Source: CAYJAD01 sp964371505
Lineage (GTDB): Bacteria > Desulfobacterota > Desulfovibrionia > Desulfovibrionales > Desulfovibrionaceae
Length of the DNA stretch: 47,303 bases
Direction of reading: 5' to 3'
Assembly: GCA_964371505.1 (NCBI GenBank)
Contig: CAYJNG010000003.1
Location: forward strand, 1-47,303
Shown one piece after another: positions 40,801 to 47,303 of the stretch; within the stretch, counting starts at the first letter, position 1, and every line of letters starts with the position of its first letter. Both the position numbers and the translations under genes were made by a program. Below the pieces are notes generated by a model, which saw only the letters and a list, made by a program, of their open reading frames with translations, was not told the DNA's origin and did no database searches.

Positions 40801-43800
40801 AACTTAGTTGTAGAAGGTACAGCAAGTCTTGACGTATCTAAGGGTTTAACTGTTGGAGCTGATGGCATAGTTGACCTTTCTGGCACGTTAACAGCTGACA
40901 TTGTAGACTTTGGTACTGTAGACCTCACGGCGGCTTCCGGTGCGCAATTTAGTAATGCCGGTGCTAATATTGCTACAGCTCTTCAGGGCACAAACGGAAC
41001 CTTAACCCTCACAACAACCGGCGATACGCAATTTGTTAGCCAAGCTGTATATGACGCCTTGCTAGCTGAGCTTGAAGCAGAGATCTTTGCCTCTGGGGTT
41101 ACAGGCACTGTTAATCTAGAAGCCATTACCGTTATGGCCTCTACGCTCAACGGCATAACAGCTAAGTACAATCTACCTGAAGCAACCATTGGTGCGGGTG
41201 AGCTTACCTATGAAGGCACCACGACTTTAGGTGGTCTTGTGGCTGACCCAGCTGATGCAACTAAGGTTGATTCCACCATTGTTTCTCAAGGTGAAAACGC
41301 TACTGCCCCCATTACCTTAAACCTCACTGGCCAAGGAGCTGCTAATGGTGTTTTAAGTAAGGGCGACATTACAGCAAGCTTTGCAGCAGATAATAGCACA
41401 CAGCTTGGAAGCGGTATTATCTTAAACCTTGGCAGTGGTTCTGCTGCAAGCATAGAAGGTGACCTCACCCTCCACGGTTCTAATAACTCTTTTGGTGGCA
41501 GACAAGCTGTGGCCAATGTGGTGGGCAATACGGCTCTTACCATTGATGGCGATCTCACTCTTACCAAGGGTGCAGATTTAAATATTGCTCAAGATGCAGG
41601 CACTACCGCCTCATTGACCGCCAATAATATCACCCTTGGCAGTGGTGATTCCACGCAAACCACCATCTTATCCATTGGTAAATCTTCTGGCGGTACGGGT
41701 AGCGTTACAGCAAACAGCGTTACTGTTCTTGGTGAAAATATCAATGTATGGAAAGGGTCTTTAACCGCAAATACCATGGCACTTTCTGGTGCAGGCATAA
41801 TGAATGTGGGCGTAAGCACCGTGGCTGGAGCTGCAGGTAATATTACAGTCAACAGCGGCGCTCTTAATTTAACTGGTGGGTATAAACTTAGCCTTGGGCA
41901 AGGTACTATTACTGCCAATAGTGTTTCTGTAGATGCTAGTTCCCAGTTAATTCTTGGCAACAATATGAATGCTATTAATCCTAAGTTCATTGCCACAGAA
42001 GCCACAAGCCTTTCTGTAGACAGTTTTACAGGCACAGCAAGTGCTACCGGCGTTAACGGTAAAATTGCCATTGGTAATACCGGTGTCTTTGAAGTGCAAA
42101 ACACCCTTACTCTTACCGGCGGTGGCGAGCTTAACCTCTACGGCACAAACTCTGGCGGAACCGCCCATAGCTATGGTGCCACCATTGCCGCCACAGGTCT
42201 TACCCTTGACGCTGCCACCACACTAACTGCGGGTCATTTAAACCTCCTCGCCGGCGGTACAGGTGCTTTATCTGGTGCGCTTACCGTAAATAATACTGCA
42301 GCAGAAAGCACTGTAACAGTGAACGGCAATTGGACAACAGATGCTCTACTCACCGTAAGTAATGGTAAGCTTATCATTGCTTCTGGCGCAACACTGACCA
42401 CAGGGGATGATGTAAACACTAGCGGTGCCAATGCCCAATTACAAATAGCTGAGAATGGCAAGATAGATATATCTGGCGACACACTCACTGCTAATTTGGA
42501 TGACTTTGGCTCATTGAATTTGAACACAGGTGCCTTTACTGAGGGCGGAACAGTTGACGGTTCCATCGTTGGTGATGCAGGGGCTACTTTGGTACTCGAA
42601 GGCTCCACAGCCTCCATGCTCTATGCAGATGAATACAACAAAATGATAGCAGATATTACATCGAGCATAGGGTCTAGCTTTGACGGTACCATTACTGTAA
42701 GTGGCATCAGCAAGCACAGCGTTCTTGACGATTTAACATCTGCAGAAGGTGCTGTTGATAAAGTTGTAGGAGCAGGCACCTATACAGACACAGGAGCTTC
42801 TGTGGTTGGTGCGCTTATAGCTGCAGATAGAGACGGTGCTATTGTTGATTCTACTATCAATTCCGATGGCGGTAGCTTGTCCATTGCAGGCATTAGCCCT
42901 GATAGAATCTTAAGCAAAGGCAACCTTACTGTAGCTCAAGGTATACTCAACCTTGGCTATGACGGTGCAGCCAAAACGGAAGGTGGCACAGTACAAGGCG
43001 ATTTAGTAGTTAACAAGTCTGCATCAGCTTCAGCTCCTACTATAGCCAATATTTATGGCGATAATGTCACCATAAATAACGTTCGTGTGGAAAATGGCCT
43101 TTTAGAAGTAAAACAAGATGCCAAATTAAGCACTGAAAGCCTGACTGCTAAGGGCGCATCATCTACGGTATATATAGCAGGTAATGCAGATATTGCCAAT
43201 GCAATTACCGTGACCGATGGTGCTGACGTACAAGTAACTAATGGCAATGCTGTGGTTACAGCAGGTAGCATAAGCGTCACTGGCAGCGACAGCAGCAGCG
43301 GCACTGGTTCATTCTTTGCTTCACAAGCCGATATAACCACCAATGCTTTAACTGTAAACACAGGTGGCGAGCTAGATATTGCAGCTGGCAAAACAATCAC
43401 TGTAAACAACCTTACCACACTTGGCGGGACTACTTCTTTTTCAAGTAGCACAAATGATGCAAACGTGCTTGCCAAGGGCGGCGTCAATATTAGCGAAGAG
43501 CTTATCCTTACCAATGCTTCTTTAGCAACGCATGGTAATGTAAGCGGTGAAAAGATTAACCTAAGTAACGGTGCTAACCTTATACTTGCCGGAACAACAG
43601 GCGGAACCATTGCAAATACCATTGAAGCCTCTACCGGTACCGTTACTGTAAGTAGCGGAACATGGACTGCGCAAAAGGATATATCCGTAAGCGGTGCAGG
43701 TTCTTTACAGGTACTAGGTGGATCTCTTGATGTGAGCGGTGTAAACTTAGCTGTTAATTCTAATGCCATAACCTTTAGTGTTGAAGATGGTGCCACCTTG

Positions 43801-46800
43801 AAAGCAGACGTTGCTAGCTTTGGTTCCTTTGACAGCAGCGGAAACTTCGACAAATCGGCATCCATGGAAAAACAACTTGATCTTAACATCTCTGGCTCCT
43901 TGCTTCTCACTGGCATGGAAGGCACAGAGATGACCAAAGCCGAGCAAGTTAGTTTGTATAGAGATGCTGATTTTGACAGTATCACCAGCAATACCTCAAA
44001 TATTATACTTAATGGTGTAACCTTCAGCGGTCTCTACTCACTAAGCCTAATGATTGACGGTACGTATAATGAAGCCATCATGGCAGGGGACATGAACCAT
44101 GCAAGTAACACTGCTGCAAGCTTCACTGGCATTGTGGCAAATGGCAACATTGTTGATTCCACCATTGCCAGCGGCAAAACCCTTACCCTCACCGGCGCCA
44201 ATGGTCAGGCTCTTCTTGATCAAGGCAGCCTAACCAACAGCGGCACATTAAACCTAGGCTCTGCTAACGCTGACTATACAGCGAGTTTTAATGGTGACTT
44301 AATCAATACTGCCGGTACAACCACTCTACTTTCTTCTGTTACCTTAACAGGTACAACTGAAGTAAGTGGCGGTTCACTTGTAGTAAATGCAGCAGAAAAA
44401 ACCATTACCACAGGGAATGTGAGCATTGCCAGCGGTGCAGGGCTTGATATCCAAGCTGGTACTCTTGATGCCTCTGCTGGTACTTTGACTGTTGATTCTG
44501 GTGCCACATTTGAAATCAACTCAGGTGCAACGCTTAAAGCCAATGTGGATGCTTACGGTAGCATTACTGATCAAGGAGCCTATGACGCCACTGGCGCCAC
44601 TGTGGCTAAAGACTTTAGCGGCGATGGTACCTTAGAGCTCACTGGTTTTGATTTTGCAGACATGACTTACGACAACTATGCAAAATTACTTGACAGTTCC
44701 ACTGGAGTCATATCTTCTGGCACACTTAAGTTAAACGGCGTCACCATAGACCTTACAGGCAAAACGCTAACGGACCTTATAAACGGTACCAATGTGGATA
44801 GTGTTGTTGCCGGTGGTGAAGTTACAAGTGGTGAAAATATAGTTGTTGGTGGTGTAACCGGAGATGCTGACGTTAAAACCGGTGGCACTCTCACTGTGAA
44901 CGGTGTTAACGGTCAATTGGCTGACAATATTAACGTTGAAACTGGCGGCACTGCCAACCTTGGCACAGGCTCTATAGCGGGTGACTTAGGCGTTGTTGGT
45001 ACAGCCAATGTTCTTGGTGATACTACGGTAGATGGTGTTATTGCCTTAGATGGCGGCACTGTCAATGTAGGTAATGAATACCATCAAGGTAACCTTACCG
45101 GTACTGTTCAAGCCACTGGTGGTGAAGTGATATACCACGATCCAGCTTGGCAAGACGGCGTAGAAATTGCGGGCGCATCTAGCGGTGTGTATGCAAAGTT
45201 TGTTGATGCCACTGGTACCACCATTGACATCAACGCAAAGCTTGTTGCCGGACAAAACTCCTATGTAGTTCTTGGCGATGTAAACTCCGCTTGGGCGCAA
45301 GAGTCCTTTAATAGATCAGGTCTCACATGGGGCCAAAATGCCATAACGTCTGCGCTCTTTATTAAAAACCCACAAACCTTGGACGCAACCCATGGCGGCA
45401 TTATGGTGGATGGTTCTTTAACAGCAGCACCTTCTACGCCAGCAGGAAACACTGCAACCTTCGCCAACAGTTCCTTGCTTGTGGTAGATGCCAATAGCAT
45501 GGGCAGCAGTGCGGCTTTAACCTCTACCGATGGCACACTTACCGTGGCAGACAATGCTAAGTTACTTGTGGTAGGCGGCACAGACGGTCAAAAGCTTACT
45601 GTTGTAAATGGCTTTACTGCTGGCGCTCTTGCAGCGGGTACAAGCACAGGTTGGGATATTAACGGCTTAAAAACCGATGGTACCACCAACGTGCATTTTG
45701 ACAACCGCTTGTTCTTTGCTGACGCAATTGATTTGTCAACCGCTGGCTCTTATGTGCTTACCATTGGTGTAAGTTATATGGATAATCCCTTTGTTTCTGG
45801 CTCAACCAATGCCAGATATGAAGAAGCTGCCAATGCCTATGGCGGTGGTGACATAGATAGTGATAACCGCACCTCGCGCTATATTGGCAGACTCTTTAGC
45901 GATAGCTTAAATGGCAATGCAAGCCAAAAAGAATTGGCTATAGCCATGACGAATTATGACAACCCTGCAGCCGCCATCAACGTGCCTGGCACCACCATGC
46001 ATGTAGGCACAGCCATAGGCAATGCAGTAATTGCTCGTAACTCAGCTATTGGTCTTAATAGCACGGGCGAAAATAGCGGATCCTTAACCCTTAATAACGG
46101 TAGTGTAACAGCACAAAGCGGAACAAATGGTGGCTCTGTACACAATACCATGGCCGATAATATAGGCCTTGGTGTATGGATTAACCCGCTCTATAAGTGG
46201 AGCTCTGTCAGCGGCATGGACGCAAGTAATAGCCTCTCTGGTGATTACGAAACCGGCTTTGGTGGCGTAGCCTTAGGTATGGACTATACAAGCAAAGTTG
46301 CTAGAGATTCAGCTTTACGCTTTGGTCTTGCCCTTAATGTGGGCGCCGGTTACACCGAAGGCTCCGGCGACATGGACGGACTTCAAAACTCCTTTGATTT
46401 CTGGGGATTAAGCGCTTACGCAGCCTTCCAAAAGCAAAACTTTGTTGCTACGCTTGATGTGGGCTACAGCTCTGTTCTAAACGATGTTACCTACAGTGGC
46501 TTACATCAAGTGGGGGCCTCCTCTGCTGATGTATACAGTAATGCATGGAGCGCCGGTCTTAACTTAGAATATACCTTTATGACCGACTTTATGAACATTA
46601 CACCGCATGCCGGCGTACGTTACATGGGCGTAAACACCTATGGTTATAGCGTTGATGGCATTGGCGCCGCCCAAGTAGAAGACGATACGCAAAACGTTTG
46701 GTACTTCCCCGTGGGTGTGACCTTAAGCAAAAACTTTGTCAGCAACAGCGGTTGGGCCATTACTCCCAAGCTCGATGTGGGCTTTATTGCCGCCGCTGGA

Positions 46801-47013
46801 GACCTTGAAGCCACCTCAAAAGCTCACTTTAACGGCTTAAGCACTGGCACAGAAACCTTCCAAAATGTAGATGGCTTTGCCTTTAACGGCGGCCTTGGCA
46901 TTGATATTGCCCATGAAGAAAAGGGCATTAGCTTTGGCCTTAACTACAATCTACAAGCCTCTGAAAACGAAACAGATCATATGATCTTCGCTAACTTCCG
47001 TTACGATTTCTAA
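37837..47013 (+). CDS. Giant autotransporter adhesin with tandem passenger modules
   Basis: 3058 residues from the ATG at 37837 (GGAG upstream; the frame is open to 37783 but lacks a good start). Residues 1-47 are a long signal peptide: a basic extension (KNAIGNLLNRYKAVLSKC) and a hydrophobic core ending LASA. The passenger (about 50-2700) is Thr/Ser/Gly/Asn-rich, predicted beta-helix, and made of repeated modules starting near 38050, 39613, 41191, 42769, 44082 and 44810. The first three share many near-identical stretches (NNSFGGRQA, LTKGADLNI, DSTQTTIL). Residues about 2770-3058 are an autotransporter beta-barrel ending in Phe (NFRYDF). I see no Cys outside the signal. Type V secretion; probably surface adhesin or biofilm protein. 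Binding target unknown. Confidence 0.9.
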   Translation: MTLSKNAIGNLLNRYKAVLSKCRILNTFGTLAIAGMLIMGGAGLASATAPTNMSEIGTAGFTDAPALDAVLGAGTMTAPSGGVTIEFGGISGATDTVINVDGLNNTEATNITLNGSNSGGVLSEGNIIVNMTSNDQEYGSGFTLNIISGTNASIAGDLILNGSNNSFGGRQAAVNVLGNTALTINGDLTLIKGADLNIGQVAGSTDSLTVNNLTLGSADSTQTTILAIGSTAGGTANVTANNVSVIGENINIWKGSLTTDTISFSGDGVTNVGVSTLSGAKGNITVNNGAINLTDGYKISIGQGTVTANTIYLDAESQLILGNNMNAIDPKFIAKSATNLSVDSFTGTVGTSGVDGKIAIGNTGIFQVDNILTLTGGGNLHMYEDNGTGKTASGSIAAQGLVFDSPTSLTGGHINLIAGSGAQELKGALTVNNTAAESIVTVTGGTWVADSRLTITDGKLVVNSGASFNAQQGLTIAATTGSGQIEGTLIANLADFGVINTTGAVGNKFDTTGANVGTKLIGDASATLELVGSGATKYVQQATLDALSTEIGQDIFGSGFGGTVNLVNAYNIGLAPTLTGIGDSFDNPNDTIGAGELTHEGTLTVAGLVADPIDATKVDSTIVSKGENASAPITLTLTGQGAANGVLSKGDITASFAADNSTQLGSGIIINLGNGAAEAASIEGDLTLHGSNNSFGGRQAVANVVGDTALTIAGDLTLTKGADLNIAQDAGTSASLTVNNLTLGSADSTQTTILAIGKSNGGTGNVTAKSVNVIGQNINLWKGSLTTDTMTLSGAGTMNVGLSTLAGVAGNVTVNNGAINLTDGYKISLGQGTVTANTISVDADSQLIIGSSMTAINPKFIAKNATSLAVDSLTGTASATGVDGKIAIGNTGVFEVQDTLTLTGGGNLNLYGTNSSGSAHSYGATIAAQGLTLSAATTLTAGHLYLLAGGTGTLSGAFTVNNTAAESTVTVAAGGAWTADSRLTITDGNLVVEGTASLDVSKGLTVGADGIVDLSGTLTADIVDFGTVDLTAASGAQFSNAGANIATALQGTNGTLTLTTTGDTQFVSQAVYDALLAELEAEIFASGVTGTVNLEAITVMASTLNGITAKYNLPEATIGAGELTYEGTTTLGGLVADPADATKVDSTIVSQGENATAPITLNLTGQGAANGVLSKGDITASFAADNSTQLGSGIILNLGSGSAASIEGDLTLHGSNNSFGGRQAVANVVGNTALTIDGDLTLTKGADLNIAQDAGTTASLTANNITLGSGDSTQTTILSIGKSSGGTGSVTANSVTVLGENINVWKGSLTANTMALSGAGIMNVGVSTVAGAAGNITVNSGALNLTGGYKLSLGQGTITANSVSVDASSQLILGNNMNAINPKFIATEATSLSVDSFTGTASATGVNGKIAIGNTGVFEVQNTLTLTGGGELNLYGTNSGGTAHSYGATIAATGLTLDAATTLTAGHLNLLAGGTGALSGALTVNNTAAESTVTVNGNWTTDALLTVSNGKLIIASGATLTTGDDVNTSGANAQLQIAENGKIDISGDTLTANLDDFGSLNLNTGAFTEGGTVDGSIVGDAGATLVLEGSTASMLYADEYNKMIADITSSIGSSFDGTITVSGISKHSVLDDLTSAEGAVDKVVGAGTYTDTGASVVGALIAADRDGAIVDSTINSDGGSLSIAGISPDRILSKGNLTVAQGILNLGYDGAAKTEGGTVQGDLVVNKSASASAPTIANIYGDNVTINNVRVENGLLEVKQDAKLSTESLTAKGASSTVYIAGNADIANAITVTDGADVQVTNGNAVVTAGSISVTGSDSSSGTGSFFASQADITTNALTVNTGGELDIAAGKTITVNNLTTLGGTTSFSSSTNDANVLAKGGVNISEELILTNASLATHGNVSGEKINLSNGANLILAGTTGGTIANTIEASTGTVTVSSGTWTAQKDISVSGAGSLQVLGGSLDVSGVNLAVNSNAITFSVEDGATLKADVASFGSFDSSGNFDKSASMEKQLDLNISGSLLLTGMEGTEMTKAEQVSLYRDADFDSITSNTSNIILNGVTFSGLYSLSLMIDGTYNEAIMAGDMNHASNTAASFTGIVANGNIVDSTIASGKTLTLTGANGQALLDQGSLTNSGTLNLGSANADYTASFNGDLINTAGTTTLLSSVTLTGTTEVSGGSLVVNAAEKTITTGNVSIASGAGLDIQAGTLDASAGTLTVDSGATFEINSGATLKANVDAYGSITDQGAYDATGATVAKDFSGDGTLELTGFDFADMTYDNYAKLLDSSTGVISSGTLKLNGVTIDLTGKTLTDLINGTNVDSVVAGGEVTSGENIVVGGVTGDADVKTGGTLTVNGVNGQLADNINVETGGTANLGTGSIAGDLGVVGTANVLGDTTVDGVIALDGGTVNVGNEYHQGNLTGTVQATGGEVIYHDPAWQDGVEIAGASSGVYAKFVDATGTTIDINAKLVAGQNSYVVLGDVNSAWAQESFNRSGLTWGQNAITSALFIKNPQTLDATHGGIMVDGSLTAAPSTPAGNTATFANSSLLVVDANSMGSSAALTSTDGTLTVADNAKLLVVGGTDGQKLTVVNGFTAGALAAGTSTGWDINGLKTDGTTNVHFDNRLFFADAIDLSTAGSYVLTIGVSYMDNPFVSGSTNARYEEAANAYGGGDIDSDNRTSRYIGRLFSDSLNGNASQKELAIAMTNYDNPAAAINVPGTTMHVGTAIGNAVIARNSAIGLNSTGENSGSLTLNNGSVTAQSGTNGGSVHNTMADNIGLGVWINPLYKWSSVSGMDASNSLSGDYETGFGGVALGMDYTSKVARDSALRFGLALNVGAGYTEGSGDMDGLQNSFDFWGLSAYAAFQKQNFVATLDVGYSSVLNDVTYSGLHQVGASSADVYSNAWSAGLNLEYTFMTDFMNITPHAGVRYMGVNTYGYSVDGIGAAQVEDDTQNVWYFPVGVTLSKNFVSNSGWAITPKLDVGFIAAAGDLEATSKAHFNGLSTGTETFQNVDGFAFNGGLGIDIAHEEKGISFGLNYNLQASENETDHMIFANFRYDF
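38050..42768 (+). repeat. Three long tandem repeats within the autotransporter gene
   Basis: Units of about 1.58 kb start near 38050, 39613 and 41191. The word GGCAGACAAG, at an equivalent place in each, falls at 38341, 39925 and 41497, that is spacings of 1584 and 1572 bp. DNA similarity is high between units 2 and 3 over long stretches, pointing to recent duplication or gene conversion. Later modules (42769, 44082, 44810) are shorter and diverged. Confidence 0.8.
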
Positions 47014-47022
47014 ACCTTAACC

Positions 47023-47064
47023 TTTTGGTTCCTCATCTTACATTACTAAGATGGGGAACCAAAA
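47023..47064 (+). terminator. Strong hairpin after the autotransporter
   Basis: TTTTGGTTCCTCATCTTA (47023-47040) pairs with TAAGATGGGGAACCAAAA (47047-47064) over 18 bp with one G-T wobble and a six-base loop. There is no clean T run beyond the stem; termination or mRNA 3'-end protection is likely. Confidence 0.65.
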
Positions 47065-47078
47065 TAGATTGTATAACA

Positions 47079-47105
47079 TCCTGTTCAAAACTTTTTTGAA
47101 CAGGA
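47079..47105 (+). other. Second perfect hairpin before the next autotransporter
   Basis: TCCTGTTCAAAA (47079-47090) pairs perfectly with TTTTGAACAGGA (47094-47105) around a three-base loop. It lies 45 bp before the ATG at 47150. It could be an additional terminator, an operator palindrome or a leader hairpin for the second autotransporter. Confidence 0.5.
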
Positions 47106-47149
47106 CATTTATAAAGTCTCACCATAAAAAAGCCTCAAGGAGTTCTGGT

Positions 47150-47303
47150 ATGCAAAGCAAAAAAGCCATTGGTAATTTATTAAACAAATATAAAGCTGTT
47201 TTAAAAAAATGCAGCTTAATAAACACCTTTGGAAGCTTTGCCTTAGCTACTATGCTTATGACAGGATTTGTCATGGGGCAAGAAGAGGCTTATGCACAAA
47301 CAA
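47150..47303 (+). CDS. Second autotransporter-like surface protein (N-terminal fragment, runs off window)
   Basis: Fifty-one codons are visible. MQSKKAIGNLLNKYKAVLKK, then CSLINTFGSFALATML, then a hydrophobic core ending EAYAQ is a long signal peptide almost identical in its extension to that of the upstream autotransporter (KxAIGNLLNxYKAVLxKC, then NTFG). AAGGAG precedes the ATG. The shared unusual signal makes a second type V surface protein very likely, although the passenger and barrel are outside the window. Confidence 0.75.
   Translation, partial: MQSKKAIGNLLNKYKAVLKKCSLINTFGSFALATMLMTGFVMGQEEAYAQT

Noticed and set aside
43053..43991. 312-codon minus-strand open frame opposite the autotransporter, with others at 38499-38762, 39285-39749 and 41589-42104
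   Set aside because: Low-complexity Ser/Val/Pro translations in mirror frames of a repeat-rich coding sequence, without ribosome-binding sites; the plus-strand autotransporter explains the region.
1..47303. CRISPR arrays, tRNA and rRNA genes, insertion sequences
   Set aside because: I looked for regularly spaced short repeats, cloverleaf-like genes, rRNA words and transposase motifs and saw none.

Overview
The window looks like a chromosomal segment of a Gram-negative, moderately AT-rich member of the Desulfovibrionaceae or a close relative. The best taxonomic clue is the porin at 28413-29915, whose N-terminus and length fit the outer-membrane homotrimeric porins of Desulfovibrio-type bacteria. 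Lipoproteins, Sec signal peptides and autotransporters confirm a diderm envelope. This placement is inference. No rRNA, tRNA, CRISPR array or insertion sequence was recognised.

Layout. 1-1620: start of a divergent MerR-type regulator, a MerR-style promoter with a 19-bp spacer, and a MATE efflux pump. 1687-4827 (minus): a soluble hybrid histidine kinase with five tandem PAS domains. 5495-7191: exported ankyrin protein and a small exported protein. 10871-7302 (minus): a tight three-gene operon made of a lipoprotein solute-binding protein, a membrane-spanning sensor with a LuxR-type DNA-binding tail, and an SH3b-like exported protein. 11245-14034: TMEM43-like membrane protein and an exported leucine-rich-repeat protein. 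14155-20309: a run of exported proteins (two ankyrin, one Ser/Asp-rich, one Sel1-like, one unknown). 20787-22191: exported nucleoside hydrolase and a small protein. 22300-25454: a K+ channel, a parallel beta-helix protein and two charged low-complexity envelope proteins. 25512-27695: an exported unknown, then Spo0M-like and ankyrin genes on the minus strand. 27917-28126: an assembly gap of 100 N between identical 55-bp flanks. 28413-29915: porin. 30010-36270: five-gene peptide/nickel-type ABC importer plus a second MATE pump. 36271-37168: long non-coding stretch. 37169-47303: a Skp/OmpH-like lipoprotein, a 3058-residue autotransporter built of repeated modules, and the start of a second autotransporter with the same signal-peptide extension.

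How it may fit together. Most products between 5.4 and 27.7 kb carry Sec signals or membrane anchors and consist of protein-binding repeats (ankyrin, LRR, Sel1, beta-helix) or low-complexity tails, so this reads as an envelope or surface-interaction island. Several of its transcription units share an intergenic 15-bp palindrome, TCATC-N5-GATGA, sometimes in pairs exactly 52 bp apart, which suggests a common regulator or RNA element. The 3' end is a surface-display locus in which a chaperone-like lipoprotein sits directly before a giant autotransporter.
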